Of a stretch of 34,870 bases of DNA, positions 22,788 to 31,832 are shown piece after piece. The first letter of the stretch is position 1. Each line of letters begins with the position of its first letter. Below the pieces are notes generated by a model, which was not told the DNA's origin, did no database searches, and saw nothing but the letters and a program-made list of their open reading frames with translations. A program made the translations under genes and the position numbers. The stretch comes from Clostridia bacterium (GTDB lineage: Bacteria > Bacillota > Clostridia > Oscillospirales > Acutalibacteraceae): the NCBI GenBank assembly GCA_017415025.1, contig JAFQJH010000012.1, positions 1-34,870 on the forward strand, given 5' to 3'.

Positions 22788-24413
22788 TTTAGCCTCATTC
22801 TTAAGGTAATTGATTTCTCTCTTGATAATATTGAAAAGCTGGCGGAAGAAGCGAATGATTTTTTCAACGAGCCACTCTCTGTCGTATTCGCCGTCCTCAC
22901 CGTCACCTGCGTAACAGCCGATGTTATTGCTTGTGATTTCGTTACCGAAGAAGTCCGTTGTAAGGTCATCCTCAATCACCTTACCCTTGCCGATAAGCGG
23001 TGAATCCGCAACGAGCTGATATGCCTCATAGCCCTCCCCGCCGACAAAGCCGGGAACGGTATTCTTTGAGGAAATTATATCGAAAATCGGCTTCGGGCAG
23101 TTATAGTAGCAGTTGTTCGAGAAATCCGTTCCCGAGCCGATGATGTGGTCAAATTCGAAATAGATTTTCTCGCCGTCCTTCGGGATGATGATATTGTTTG
23201 CAAAAACGCTGTCATAAAGACTCGTTACCTGAAACTCACCGCAACCGATAATCGTGTTGTTGTAGAACTTGAAGCCGTACTCACCTGCGGATGAGCTCGT
23301 CTTGCTTCTTCCGCCGCCGTCATTGACGGAAAGGCAGTATCTTACAGTATTGTTGTGCTGACCGCTGTAATTCGCGTTGTTGCACATAAAGCGCATGTTA
23401 TCGTGAGAATAGATGTACTGGTACGTGCAGTTGTTTGTATGAGAGTCAAAGTCAACCGACATTCCGTCGCCGAAGTTCTTCTGTCCTGCGATTTCACAGT
23501 ACTGAATGATGCTGTTCTCACTGCCCCAGAACCACATAGCCGCCGTAAAATAAGTCGGCTCGCCGTTTTCGTCAACTCCGCTGCCCTGACAGCAGTCAAT
23601 TGAACGGCAATGGGTAACGAGAGCACCGTCGCACATACCGACGATAATTGCCTCGCTGTCCATATCGTGGAAATAACATCCCTTTACAAGCAAGCCCGTG
23701 TTATAAACGGGGTCAATTTCTTCTTCTGTTTCGCACCACGGTGTCTGCGAGTCGTTCCATGAGCCCCAGACATTGATGCCGTTGCCGCAATCGTACATTT
23801 CACAGTTCGTAATCGTAAGGTCGTTTACGGCATAACGTGAGCGCGCGGGAAGTCCCTTAACCATAATACAGCATCTTGCGACTGCCGCACCTGCCGATGT
23901 GTTGTCTCTTGCAGGCAGATGATAGTCCTGAATGTCGTGGAACTCAACGTTATCAATCGTGATACCGTAGGAGGTTTCGTTAAGTGTATCAATCCAGATT
24001 CCGCCGCCGTTAGGTGCAGTAATTTCAAGATTTGAAACGGTTATGTAGCTGCAGTCGAAAAGGCGCAGAACCTCTGTTGCCTCATTTGTTGTCAGAAGAG
24101 GCTTTTCACCCTCACCGTAGGAGGAAATAACAATCGGATTTTCCTTTGTTCCCGAGGTGGTCAGAGTTGCCGCACATTCATAAGTGCCGCCGCATCTGAA
24201 CAGGATGTTCACACCCGCAACAATAGGAACACCTCCAAGGTTGTTTATGGTTTTCCACGGCTTTGCAAGAGTACCCTCGCCCGTTGTATCGTCACCGTCG
24301 ATTGAGTCGATGTAATAGCAGACCGTGTCAGCGGCAAATGCCGTCGGAAGGCTGATTGCAATTACTGAAAAAAGCATTACAACCGACATTAAAACTGAAA
24401 GTATTTTTTTCAC
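22785..24413 (-). CDS. Secreted right-handed beta-helix protein
   Basis: The 542-residue protein has a signal peptide (about 1-29, VKKILSVLMSVV through AFAA). The rest has the short repeated strands of a right-handed parallel beta-helix, as in pectate lyases and related polysaccharide-cleaving enzymes: ITVSNLEI, ITIDNVEFHDI, LTITNCEMYDCGNGI, LLVKGCYFHDM, NNTIIGCG. No enzyme class can be assigned; a pectate-lyase-like or other sugar-active role is possible. The C-terminal 30 residues form a basic amphipathic helix (REWLVEKIIRFFRQLFNIIK and beyond). The start is a GTG at 24411-24413, seven bases after AAAGGAGG; the ATG 13 codons upstream lies before this ribosome site. Confidence 0.88.
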   Translation of the reverse strand: MKKILSVLMSVVMLFSVIAISLPTAFAADTVCYYIDSIDGDDTTGEGTLAKPWKTINNLGGVPIVAGVNILFRCGGTYECAATLTTSGTKENPIVISSYGEGEKPLLTTNEATEVLRLFDCSYITVSNLEITAPNGGGIWIDTLNETSYGITIDNVEFHDIQDYHLPARDNTSAGAAVARCCIMVKGLPARSRYAVNDLTITNCEMYDCGNGINVWGSWNDSQTPWCETEEEIDPVYNTGLLVKGCYFHDMDSEAIIVGMCDGALVTHCRSIDCCQGSGVDENGEPTYFTAAMWFWGSENSIIQYCEIAGQKNFGDGMSVDFDSHTNNCTYQYIYSHDNMRFMCNNANYSGQHNNTVRYCLSVNDGGGRSKTSSSAGEYGFKFYNNTIIGCGEFQVTSLYDSVFANNIIIPKDGEKIYFEFDHIIGSGTDFSNNCYYNCPKPIFDIISSKNTVPGFVGGEGYEAYQLVADSPLIGKGKVIEDDLTTDFFGNEITSNNIGCYAGDGEDGEYDREWLVEKIIRFFRQLFNIIKREINYLKNEAK

Positions 24414-24442
24414 AGAAAAACCTCCTTTAGAACTCTGTTTTA

Positions 24443-24471
24443 AACATAGCACAAGTGGGCAAATAAGTCAA
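24443..24471 (-). promoter_or_regulatory. Promoter of the beta-helix gene
   Basis: TTGACT (24466-24471) and TATGTT (24443-24448) with TGC before the -10 are separated by 17 bases. The -35 abuts the tail of the preceding terminator. Confidence 0.6.
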
Positions 24472-24506
24472 TTAAAAAGTGCAGTAAGATTCACATCCTA
24501 CTGCAC
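24472..24506 (-). terminator. Terminator of the CNNM/CorC-type gene
   Basis: On the minus strand GTGCAGTA (24499-24506) pairs with TACTGCAC (24479-24486), followed by TTTTTAAT. Confidence 0.75.
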
Positions 24507-24511
24507 CGGTT

Positions 24512-25906
24512 TTATTCATTGTTTTTGCGTGAAAATCTGAATGTTGATTCCTCGTCATCCTCGTCCTCATCCTCTTCCTTTTTTTCTTCAGGCAGGATTT
24601 CAACGCGGACCTTTTCGATTCTTTTGTTATCAACTGCAAGAACGGTGAACTTGATATTTTCAAACATTACCTCGTTCATCTCGCCGTCCTTGGGCAGATA
24701 GCCGAGCTCACTGATTATAAAGCCTGCAACGGTATCATAATCATCCTCGGGAAGCTTCTTACCCGTCAGCTCGTAAATTTCATCAATATTCATAATACCT
24801 TCAACGGTGAAGGTCGTTTCGTTAATTCGTGAGAACTCTTCTTCCTCGTCGTCATATTCGTCCTGAATATTGCCGACGATAGCCTCAACTATATCTTCAA
24901 GAGTTACAATACCCGCTGTTCCGCCGTACTCGTCAACAACAACAGCCATCTGCATCCTTGCCGAGGTCATTTCCTTGAACAAATCACCGCAGATTTTCGA
25001 CTCAGGCACAAACATCGGCGCACGCATAACGTCCTTAAGCGATGTTTCGGGCATATCCTTGCCGACGTATTTGAGCAAATCCTTGATATAAACTATACCA
25101 ACAATATTGTCGGGGTCGTCATCAAAAACAGGGATTCGCGAATATCCGTGCTCAATGCTGAGGTTAACGGCATCCATAATCGGGTCGTTAAGCTCAACAG
25201 CAGTCATATCCGTTCTGTGGGTCATAATATCGCCCGCATCAAGGTCGTCAAATTCGAAGATGTTGTTAATCATCTCCTTCTGAACGTCCTCAATAACTCC
25301 CTTTTCGCCGCCGACATCAACCATCATACGGATTTCTTCCTCCGTAACGGTCTCTTCATCCGCGTGGGGATTGAAGCCCAGAATTCTTACAACGCCGTTG
25401 GTTGAAAGTGAAAGCACCTTAACCACAGGGCTGAAGAATTTGGAAATGAAGAGCAGAACGCCGACAACCTTGAAGGATATCTGTTCAGGCTTCTGCATAC
25501 CGATTTTTTTCGGAACAAGCTCGCCGAATACGAGAGAGAAATAGGACATAATCAGCGTGATTACAACAACGGAAATTCCGTTGATTAAGCTCGCGCCGAG
25601 CACCCTTTCCACTGCCGTGCCCGCGAATGCGCCTGCAAGCATATCCGCAAAATTCTGCGAAGCACTTGCTGAAGTAAGGAAGCCCGCAAGGGTAACGCCT
25701 ATCTGAATTGTCGAGAGAAATCTGCTCGAATTCGAGGTAAGCTTTGCCACCATTTTTGCTTTTTTGTGGCCTTCCTCTGCCATTTTGTCGATTTTGTTGT
25801 CATTAAGGGATATAATCGCAATCTCACTCATAGAGAAAAATGCGTTCACCAAAATAAGCACGATAAGTAAAACTAATTTCAGTATAATCCCAGCCGGGTC
25901 ATCCAT
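24512..25906 (-). CDS. CNNM/CorC-family membrane protein (DUF21-CBS)
   Basis: The 464-residue protein has the full layout of the hemolysin C/CNNM family. A DUF21 membrane domain (about 1-190) contains NAFFSMSEIAIISL and SLVFGELVPKKI; two CBS domains follow (about 210-340, with MTHRTDMTAVELNDPI and MQMAVVVDEYGGTAGIVTLEDIVEAIVG); a CorC_HlyC domain ends the ordered part (about 355-440). The last residues are very acidic (EEKKEEDEDEDDEES). Members export or regulate Mg2+; the old name hemolysin is misleading. AAAGGAG precedes the ATG. The gene is monocistronic with a strong promoter and terminator. Confidence 0.93.
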   Translation of the reverse strand: MDDPAGIILKLVLLIVLILVNAFFSMSEIAIISLNDNKIDKMAEEGHKKAKMVAKLTSNSSRFLSTIQIGVTLAGFLTSASASQNFADMLAGAFAGTAVERVLGASLINGISVVVITLIMSYFSLVFGELVPKKIGMQKPEQISFKVVGVLLFISKFFSPVVKVLSLSTNGVVRILGFNPHADEETVTEEEIRMMVDVGGEKGVIEDVQKEMINNIFEFDDLDAGDIMTHRTDMTAVELNDPIMDAVNLSIEHGYSRIPVFDDDPDNIVGIVYIKDLLKYVGKDMPETSLKDVMRAPMFVPESKICGDLFKEMTSARMQMAVVVDEYGGTAGIVTLEDIVEAIVGNIQDEYDDEEEEFSRINETTFTVEGIMNIDEIYELTGKKLPEDDYDTVAGFIISELGYLPKDGEMNEVMFENIKFTVLAVDNKRIEKVRVEILPEEKKEEDEDEDDEESTFRFSRKNNE

Positions 25907-25961
25907 TATGGACTAACTCCTTTCAGTTTTTTAAATGTACTTTTTATTAAAAGTCCATAGT

Positions 25962-25990
25962 ATTGTAGCACATTATTTTATAATAGTCAA
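25962..25990 (-). promoter_or_regulatory. Promoter of the CNNM/CorC-type gene
   Basis: TTGACT (25985-25990) and TACAAT (25962-25967), with TGC before the -10, are separated by 17 bases. Confidence 0.7.
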
Positions 25991-26035
25991 TTGTTAGAGA
26001 TTTATTCATTTATTGCCTGTTTGTAAATTTTGTTG

Positions 26036-26071
26036 TTTTGTCAATTGACTTGTGATGATAATGTGACAAAA
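26036..26071. promoter_or_regulatory. Inverted repeat TTTTGTCA/TGACAAAA upstream of the dnaD-type gene
   Basis: TTTTGTCA (26036-26043) and TGACAAAA (26064-26071) form a perfect 8-bp inverted repeat with a 20-base gap. A near copy with an 18-base gap lies over the thiT promoter. A TATAAT at 26146-26151 is the likely -10 of the dnaD-type gene, but no good -35 is seen. The gene-free stretch 25991-26193 shows nothing else. Confidence 0.35.
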
Positions 26072-26193
26072 GCACAATTTCTTGTGGATTTAAAAACGGG
26101 ATGTAGAAACTGTTTTTTGCTATTTTCTTTTGACCGTTTTGTGTGTATAATGATATTTGGTATTTTAGCGAAAAATGATAAGGAATGTGAAAA

Positions 26194-27174
26194 ATGGCTT
26201 ATTCAATTAACCCTGCGGTATTCGGCTCAATGTTTGCCGTGCCGTCGCAGGTCGTTGACAACAACATAAAACTCGCAAGTGCATCACAGCTCAAAACCCT
26301 GCTGTGGATTTTCCGCCACGCATGCGAACCGATTGACCCTGCCGTTATCAGCAAGGAAATCGGCTACGGTGAAAGCGACATCATTGATGCACTCACCGTG
26401 CTTTGCGAATGGGGTGTGCTTGCAACTGACGGCAAGGTGATAACTCCCCTGCCCGCACCCGAAGCACCTTCACCAAAAGCATCAGAAGCAAAAAAGGAAT
26501 TACCCGAGCTTGTACCCGTCAAGCCGACCTACGAGCAGGTTGTAAAGCGCTGTCAGGAATCTCCTGTTATCGCGAATATGTTCAGCGACATTGAGGGTCT
26601 TCTCGGCAAAACAATCGGCTATGACAGCCAATGTATTCTCCTTATGATGCACGACCAGTACGGTCTGCCCGTCGAGGTAATATATATGCTCATCAGCTAC
26701 TGCGTTTCTGTCGGCAAGAGCAACCTTGCATACATAGCAAAGGTCGGCAAAACCTGGGGCGAAAAGGAAATCGACACCATTGAAAAGGCGGACGAGCAGA
26801 TAAAAATCCTCAATTCCTGCATTTCTCTTTGGAAAGAGTTCGCACAAATGGCAGGTATTCAGAATCCCCGCCCGACATCGTCGCAGGCGGCTTATCTCAA
26901 AACGTGGTCAACGGAATATAAATTCGGTGCTGATATGATCTACCTCGCTTATGAGGAAATGCTCGACCATTCAGGTAAAATCAGCTTTGCATATATGAAC
27001 AAGGTGCTTGCCAACTGGCACGAAAAGGGACTTAAAACACCCGAGGACGTTGAACGGGACAAACAGGCATACCGTGAAAAGAATAAAAAAGCAACAGACA
27101 CAACAACATCATACGATATGAACGAATTTAACCGCAGGGCAAATCAGTTGCCTATTTACAAAAAGGGGGAATAA
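26194..27174 (+). CDS. DnaD-domain primosomal protein
   Basis: The 326-residue protein resembles DnaD/DnaB-type helicase-loading proteins of Firmicutes. The first 95 residues look like a winged-helix domain (ASQLKTLLWIFRHACEP, SDIIDALTVLCEWGVL). Two DnaB_2/DnaD-type helical modules follow, each with the Y...W signature: NLAYIAKVGKTWGEKEIDTI and FAYMNKVLANWHEKGLKTPE. The C-terminal tail is charged. DnaD-type proteins remodel DNA at origins and restart sites and help load the replicative helicase. AAGGAATG precedes the ATG. The gene lies three bases before the DnaC-like ATPase, its expected partner. Confidence 0.92.
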   Translation: MAYSINPAVFGSMFAVPSQVVDNNIKLASASQLKTLLWIFRHACEPIDPAVISKEIGYGESDIIDALTVLCEWGVLATDGKVITPLPAPEAPSPKASEAKKELPELVPVKPTYEQVVKRCQESPVIANMFSDIEGLLGKTIGYDSQCILLMMHDQYGLPVEVIYMLISYCVSVGKSNLAYIAKVGKTWGEKEIDTIEKADEQIKILNSCISLWKEFAQMAGIQNPRPTSSQAAYLKTWSTEYKFGADMIYLAYEEMLDHSGKISFAYMNKVLANWHEKGLKTPEDVERDKQAYREKNKKATDTTTSYDMNEFNRRANQLPIYKKGE

Positions 27175-27177
27175 ACC

Positions 27178-28143
27178 GTGGCATTCAGCAAGGATACTTA
27201 CGAAAAAGCCGAGCGTGAAATAAAAAAACGCCGTAACGAGGCACTTTTAGAGCGTGAAAGGCGTCACGACGAGGCCGTGAATAAAATCCCCGAGCTTCTC
27301 GAAATTGAGGAGACAATGGCGCGCGCAGGTCTTGCGACAATCAAGGCGGTCGGAATGGGCAACGGCGGTGAGGATTACATAAAAACTCTTGCCGAGGTAA
27401 ACCTTGATGCACAGTCAAAGCGCCGTTCCTTACTCATCAGAAACGGCTATCCCGAGGATTGGCTCGAGGCAAAGTTCACCTGTCCGAAATGTGAGGACAA
27501 GGGCTCCGTCGGAGGCTATGTCTGCGACTGCTTCAAGCTTCTTCTGCGCTCAATCGAATATGAAAAGCTTTGCTCAAAGCTCCCCGTAGACAAGTGCAGA
27601 TTTGACAACTTCAGGCTTGACTATTATCCCGACGGCGCGGGCATCAGCCCCCGTCAGCGAATGGAAAGCGTTCTCGGCTACTGCAAGGCTTATGTCGACG
27701 ATTTCAGTATGAAATCCCCCAGCCTTCTGCTTTACGGCAAAACAGGACTCGGCAAGACCCACCTTTCGCTTGCAATTGCAGGCAAGGCGGTTGAAAAGGG
27801 CTACGGCGTTATCTATATGACTGCGCAGAATCTCTTTAACCGTCTTGAACGTGAAAAATTCGGCAGAGGCGACGGCGAGAATACCGAGCAGGCAATCCTT
27901 GACTGTGATTTGCTCATCATCGACGATCTCGGCGCGGAATTCAGCACACAGCTTACCGTTTCCGCACTTTACAACATCGTCAACTGCCGCGGTCTTGAGG
28001 AAAAACCGACGGTAATCAGCACAAACCTCACTCCCGAGGCAATCAAAAACACTTACAGCGACCGCATCGCTTCAAGAATACTGAGCACGTACACAATTCT
28101 GCAGTTTGACGGTGCGGACATCAGACAGCTCAAAACTATTTAA
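27178..28143 (+). CDS. DnaC/DnaI-like helicase-loader ATPase
   Basis: The 321-residue AAA+ protein has Walker A GKTGLGKTHLSLA, Walker B LLIIDDLGAE and the sensor segment VISTNLTPEAI. The N-terminal part is a coiled, charged region followed by a four-cysteine cluster CPKC...CDC (about 102-118), likely a zinc site as in DnaI. The IstB helper of IS21 is an alternative of the same fold, but no IstA is present and the DnaD-type neighbour supports helicase loading. The start is GTG, three bases after the previous stop with a purine-rich AAAAAGGGGG site. It is cotranscribed with dnaD and probably tex. Confidence 0.92.
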   Translation: MAFSKDTYEKAEREIKKRRNEALLERERRHDEAVNKIPELLEIEETMARAGLATIKAVGMGNGGEDYIKTLAEVNLDAQSKRRSLLIRNGYPEDWLEAKFTCPKCEDKGSVGGYVCDCFKLLLRSIEYEKLCSKLPVDKCRFDNFRLDYYPDGAGISPRQRMESVLGYCKAYVDDFSMKSPSLLLYGKTGLGKTHLSLAIAGKAVEKGYGVIYMTAQNLFNRLEREKFGRGDGENTEQAILDCDLLIIDDLGAEFSTQLTVSALYNIVNCRGLEEKPTVISTNLTPEAIKNTYSDRIASRILSTYTILQFDGADIRQLKTI

Positions 28144-28161
28144 CATATTACAGGAGACTTT

Positions 28162-30324
28162 ATGGATATTATTTCAGCACTCACCAATGAATTTAAGCTT
28201 CAGTCGTGGCAGGTAGAGAACGTTGTCGGACTTATCGACGACGGCAATACAATCCCCTTTATTGCACGTTACCGTAAAGAGGCGCACGGCACGCTCGACG
28301 ACCAGACTCTGCGTGAGATTTCGGAAAGACTTGAATATCTGCGCAACCTCGACAAAAGACGCGAAGAGGTGCGTTCTTCAATAGAATCACAGGAAAAGCT
28401 CACCGATGAAATCGCTGCCGCGCTCGACAAAGCCGCAACTCTTGCAGAAATTGAGGACATCTACCGTCCCTTTAAGCCAAAGAGAAAAACCCGTGCCTCC
28501 GTTGCACGCGAAAAAGGGCTCGAGCCTCTCGCCGCCGCAATTTATGCACAGTTAAAGAATAGCCCTGCCGCAATCGAGCTTGCGCAGGAGTATATAAACG
28601 AAGAAAAAGAGGTTCTCACTGCAGAGGATGCTTTGCAGGGCGCTATGGATATTATCGCAGAGGACATTTCCGACAATGCGGACATCCGCCGCAGACTGCG
28701 CAATCTCTTCACCGTGCTCGGTGTGGTTAATGTAAAGGCTTCGGACGAAACGGCACAGAGCGTTTACGAGCAGTATTACGATTTTTCACAGCCTGTTGAT
28801 AAAATTGCAGGCCACAGAGTGCTTGCAATCGACCGCGGTGAGCGCGAGGGCTTCCTTAAGGTAAGTGTTGAGCTTGATAAGGTAAAGGCTTCAAACGTTA
28901 TCACATCCGTTACACTTTCGGACAGCGGCTCACTCTGCACGGACACAGTCCGCGATGCAGGTGCGGATGCCTACGACAGACTTATTTATCCGTCAATCGA
29001 GCGTGAGATCCGTTCAATGCTGACCGAAAATGCCGCAACTGCCGCAATCAAGGTATTTTCTTCAAATCTTAAAGAGCTTTTGCTTCAACCGCCCGTAAAG
29101 GGCAAGGTTGCACTCGGTCTTGACCCGGGTTACAGAACGGGCTGTAAGGTTGCCGTTGTTGACGAGACCGGCAGAGTACTTGACACAGGTGTTGCTTACA
29201 TCACCCATTCCGCCGCACAGCAGGAAAGCGCAAAAACTCTTATTAAAAATATGATTAAGCGCTACGGCGTTAAGATTATCGCAATCGGTAACGGTACGGC
29301 ATCAAAGGAAACCGAAATCTTCACCGCAAATCTTCTTAAGGAGCTTGATACAGACACCGCATATATGGTTGTCAGCGAGGCAGGTGCTTCCGTTTATTCG
29401 GCATCAAAATTGGCGGCAGAGGAATTTCCGCAGTTTGACGTTTCGCTCCGAAGCGCAGTTTCAATCGCACGCCGTCTGCAGGACCCCCTTGCAGAGCTTG
29501 TAAAGATTGACCCGAAGGCAATCGGTGTCGGTCAGTATCAGCACGATATGCCCAAAAAGGAGCTTGACAATGCACTCAACGGTGTTGTTGAGGATGCTGT
29601 TAATAACGTTGGAGTTGACGTGAACACCGCTTCCCCTTCTCTTCTTACAAGAGTTTCGGGCATCAACAGCACAGTTGCAAAGAATATTGTTGCTTTCCGC
29701 GAGGAAAACGGAGCGTTCACAAGCCGTGCACAGCTTAAAAAGGTTCCGAAGCTCGGCGCGAAGGCTTATGAGCAGTGTGCAGGCTTTATGCGCGTTGCGG
29801 AGAGTAAAAACCTCCTTGATAACACGGGTGTTCATCCCGAAAGCTACGATGCCGCAAAAGCACTTCTCGAGCTTTGCGGATATACCGTAAAGGATGCCGC
29901 CAACGGCAAGCTGGACACACTTTCAGAAAAAATTGATGCAATCGGCAAGGAAGCTGCCGCCGAGAAAATCGGCGTGGGCGTGCCGACAATGCTTGACATT
30001 ATAAAGGAGCTCAAGCAGCCGGGCCGCGACCCGCGTGACGAGCTTCCGCCGCCGATGCTCCGCACGGACGTTATGGATATGAACGACCTCAAGCCGGGTA
30101 TGGAATTACAGGGCACGGTTCGTAACGTTATCGACTTCGGCGCATTTGTTGACATCGGCGTTCATCAGGACGGACTTGTCCATATCTCACAGATTACGGA
30201 TAAATACATCAAGCACCCGTCCGAGGTGCTCAAGGTCGGTCAGGTAGTTACCGTATGGGTAATTTCCGTTGACACGGCAAAAAAACGAATTTCACTTACA
30301 ATGAAGGAACCGAAAAATGGCTAA
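28162..30324 (+). CDS. Tex-family RNA-binding protein
   Basis: Tex is a conserved cytoplasmic nucleic-acid-binding protein linked to transcription. The 720 residues cover all domains: a helical N-terminal part (1-300, with GNTIPFIARYRKEAHG), a YqgF-like RNase H fold (ALGLDPGYRTGCKVAVVD, about 322-340), helix-hairpin-helix motifs (VNTASPSLLTRVSGINSTVA, about 498-560) and an S1 RNA-binding domain (GMELQGTVRNVIDFGAFVDI, about 645-715). AGGAGA precedes the ATG. The gene lies 18 bases after the helicase loader and overlaps rlmD by eight bases, so four genes share one transcript. Confidence 0.96.
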   Translation: MDIISALTNEFKLQSWQVENVVGLIDDGNTIPFIARYRKEAHGTLDDQTLREISERLEYLRNLDKRREEVRSSIESQEKLTDEIAAALDKAATLAEIEDIYRPFKPKRKTRASVAREKGLEPLAAAIYAQLKNSPAAIELAQEYINEEKEVLTAEDALQGAMDIIAEDISDNADIRRRLRNLFTVLGVVNVKASDETAQSVYEQYYDFSQPVDKIAGHRVLAIDRGEREGFLKVSVELDKVKASNVITSVTLSDSGSLCTDTVRDAGADAYDRLIYPSIEREIRSMLTENAATAAIKVFSSNLKELLLQPPVKGKVALGLDPGYRTGCKVAVVDETGRVLDTGVAYITHSAAQQESAKTLIKNMIKRYGVKIIAIGNGTASKETEIFTANLLKELDTDTAYMVVSEAGASVYSASKLAAEEFPQFDVSLRSAVSIARRLQDPLAELVKIDPKAIGVGQYQHDMPKKELDNALNGVVEDAVNNVGVDVNTASPSLLTRVSGINSTVAKNIVAFREENGAFTSRAQLKKVPKLGAKAYEQCAGFMRVAESKNLLDNTGVHPESYDAAKALLELCGYTVKDAANGKLDTLSEKIDAIGKEAAAEKIGVGVPTMLDIIKELKQPGRDPRDELPPPMLRTDVMDMNDLKPGMELQGTVRNVIDFGAFVDIGVHQDGLVHISQITDKYIKHPSEVLKVGQVVTVWVISVDTAKKRISLTMKEPKNG

Positions 30325-31762
30325 AGGAAATACAACTGCCCACAAGAAGGCTGAATTTTGTCCCGTTGCAAAAAAATGCGGCGGATGCCAGCTTCAGAAT
30401 CTCACCTATCCCGAACAGTTAAGCTACAAGCAGGCGAAGGTTATCCGTCTGCTCGGCAAGTTCTGCCGCGTTGAGGATATTATCGGTATGGAAAACCCGT
30501 ACAACTACCGCAACAAGGTGCAGGCGGCTTTCGGTATGACAAGGGGCGGTAAGATAATTTCGGGCGTTTATCAGTCCAAGTCGCACAGAATTGTCTGCGT
30601 TGACGAGTGCAGACTTGAAGATAAAAAAGCGGATGAAATCATCGTCACAATCCGCAATATGATGAAGCACTACCGTATGCTCCCCTACAACGAGGACACG
30701 GGAGTCGGATTTTTGCGCCACGTGCTTGTCAAGCGCGGCTTTACAAGCGGACAGATTATGGTTGTACTCGTCACGGGTACGCCGATGTTCCCCGGCAAGA
30801 ATGCTTTCGTAAAGGAGCTTCTTAAAAAGCATCCCGAAATCACGACAATCATTCAGAACATCAACCGCGAGCATACAAGTCTCGTCCTCGGCGAGACGGA
30901 AAAGGTGCTCTACGGCAAGGGCACGATTGAAGATACGCTGTGCGGATGCGTTTTCAGAATTTCGGCAAAGTCTTTCTATCAGATAAACCCTGTGCAAACC
31001 GAAAAGCTTTATTCAACGGCTATTGATTTTGCAGGACTTACGGGCAACGAGACCGTTATTGATGCTTATTGCGGAATAGGCACAATCGGAATTATTGCCG
31101 CGCAGAAGGCGAAGGACGTTATCGCGGTCGAGGTCAACAAGGATGCTGTTTTTGATGCGAAGAATAACGCAAGACGAAACGAAACGCAGAATATAAAATT
31201 CTACTGCGCGGATGCAGGCAAATTTATGACGAATATGGCGGCTGACGGCAAGACGGCGGACGTTGTTTTTATGGACCCTCCCCGTGCAGGCAGTGACGAG
31301 GCTTTCCTTTCAAGCGTTGTAACCCTCGGTCCGAAGAAAATCGTCTACGTCTCCTGCAACCCCGAAACGCAGGAACGTGACCTTAAATATCTGATTAAAA
31401 ACGGCTATAAGGTCAAGAAAATCCAACCCGTCGATATGTTCCCGCACACGAATCACGTCGAGACGGTTGTTCTGTTGTCCCAACGCAAAGCGGACACACA
31501 TATCGACATAAAGCTTGACCTTTCAGAGGTTGATATTACTGCTGCTGAAACCAAGGCAACATATCAGGAAATCAAGGATTATGTGCTTGAAAAGTCTGGC
31601 TTAAATGTGTCCTCACTCTACATTTCACAAGTGAAAACCAAGTGTGGCATTATTGAACGTGAGAATTATAACAAGGGCAAAGAAGGACACCGAGTGCCGA
31701 AATGTCCGAAGGAAAAAGAAGAAGCCATAATGGATGCATTAAAACATTTTAATATGATATAA
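30317..31762 (+). CDS. rlmD: 23S rRNA (uracil-5-)-methyltransferase RlmD type, with C-terminal extension
   Basis: RumA/RlmD-type enzymes methylate C5 of a uridine in 23S rRNA with S-adenosylmethionine. The N-terminal iron-sulfur cysteines are seen as C15, C21 and C24 (FCPVAKKCGGC) and in IVCVDEC. The methyltransferase part has DAYCGIGTIGI, MDPPRAG and the catalytic YVSCNPETQERDL. There is no TRAM domain. The expected end of the enzyme is near HTNHVETVVLLS (about residue 395), but about 85 more residues follow, from QRKADTHIDI to the stop. In this part base use shifts towards A/T. The extension resembles tails found with integrated elements. The target position (1939, or the RlmCD pair of 747 and 1939) cannot be settled. 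Confidence 0.9.
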   Translation: MAKGNTTAHKKAEFCPVAKKCGGCQLQNLTYPEQLSYKQAKVIRLLGKFCRVEDIIGMENPYNYRNKVQAAFGMTRGGKIISGVYQSKSHRIVCVDECRLEDKKADEIIVTIRNMMKHYRMLPYNEDTGVGFLRHVLVKRGFTSGQIMVVLVTGTPMFPGKNAFVKELLKKHPEITTIIQNINREHTSLVLGETEKVLYGKGTIEDTLCGCVFRISAKSFYQINPVQTEKLYSTAIDFAGLTGNETVIDAYCGIGTIGIIAAQKAKDVIAVEVNKDAVFDAKNNARRNETQNIKFYCADAGKFMTNMAADGKTADVVFMDPPRAGSDEAFLSSVVTLGPKKIVYVSCNPETQERDLKYLIKNGYKVKKIQPVDMFPHTNHVETVVLLSQRKADTHIDIKLDLSEVDITAAETKATYQEIKDYVLEKSGLNVSSLYISQVKTKCGIIERENYNKGKEGHRVPKCPKEKEEAIMDALKHFNMI

Positions 31763-31787
31763 AATTACATATCCACACATTCGACTA

Positions 31788-31832
31788 ACCTCCTGTTATA
31801 AGGTAGAATAAAGCTACCAAATAACAGGAGGT
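31788..31832 (+). promoter_or_regulatory. Long hairpin that contains the ribosome site of the next gene
   Basis: ACCTCCTGTTAT (31788-31799) pairs perfectly with ATAACAGGAGGT (31821-31832). An inner stem GGTAG/CTACC (31802-31806 with 31814-31818) is set off by AA on each side. The GGAGG of the next gene is inside the right arm, and CATTTTTT follows, so the hairpin could be a terminator, a translation lock, or both. Confidence 0.75.

Noticed and set aside
24512-25906. Haemolysin
   Set aside because: The DUF21-CBS-CorC layout marks a CNNM/CorC ion-transport protein; the toxin name is historical.
27178-28143. IstB helper of an IS21 element
   Set aside because: No IstA or inverted ends nearby, and the DnaD-type partner three bases upstream fits helicase loading.
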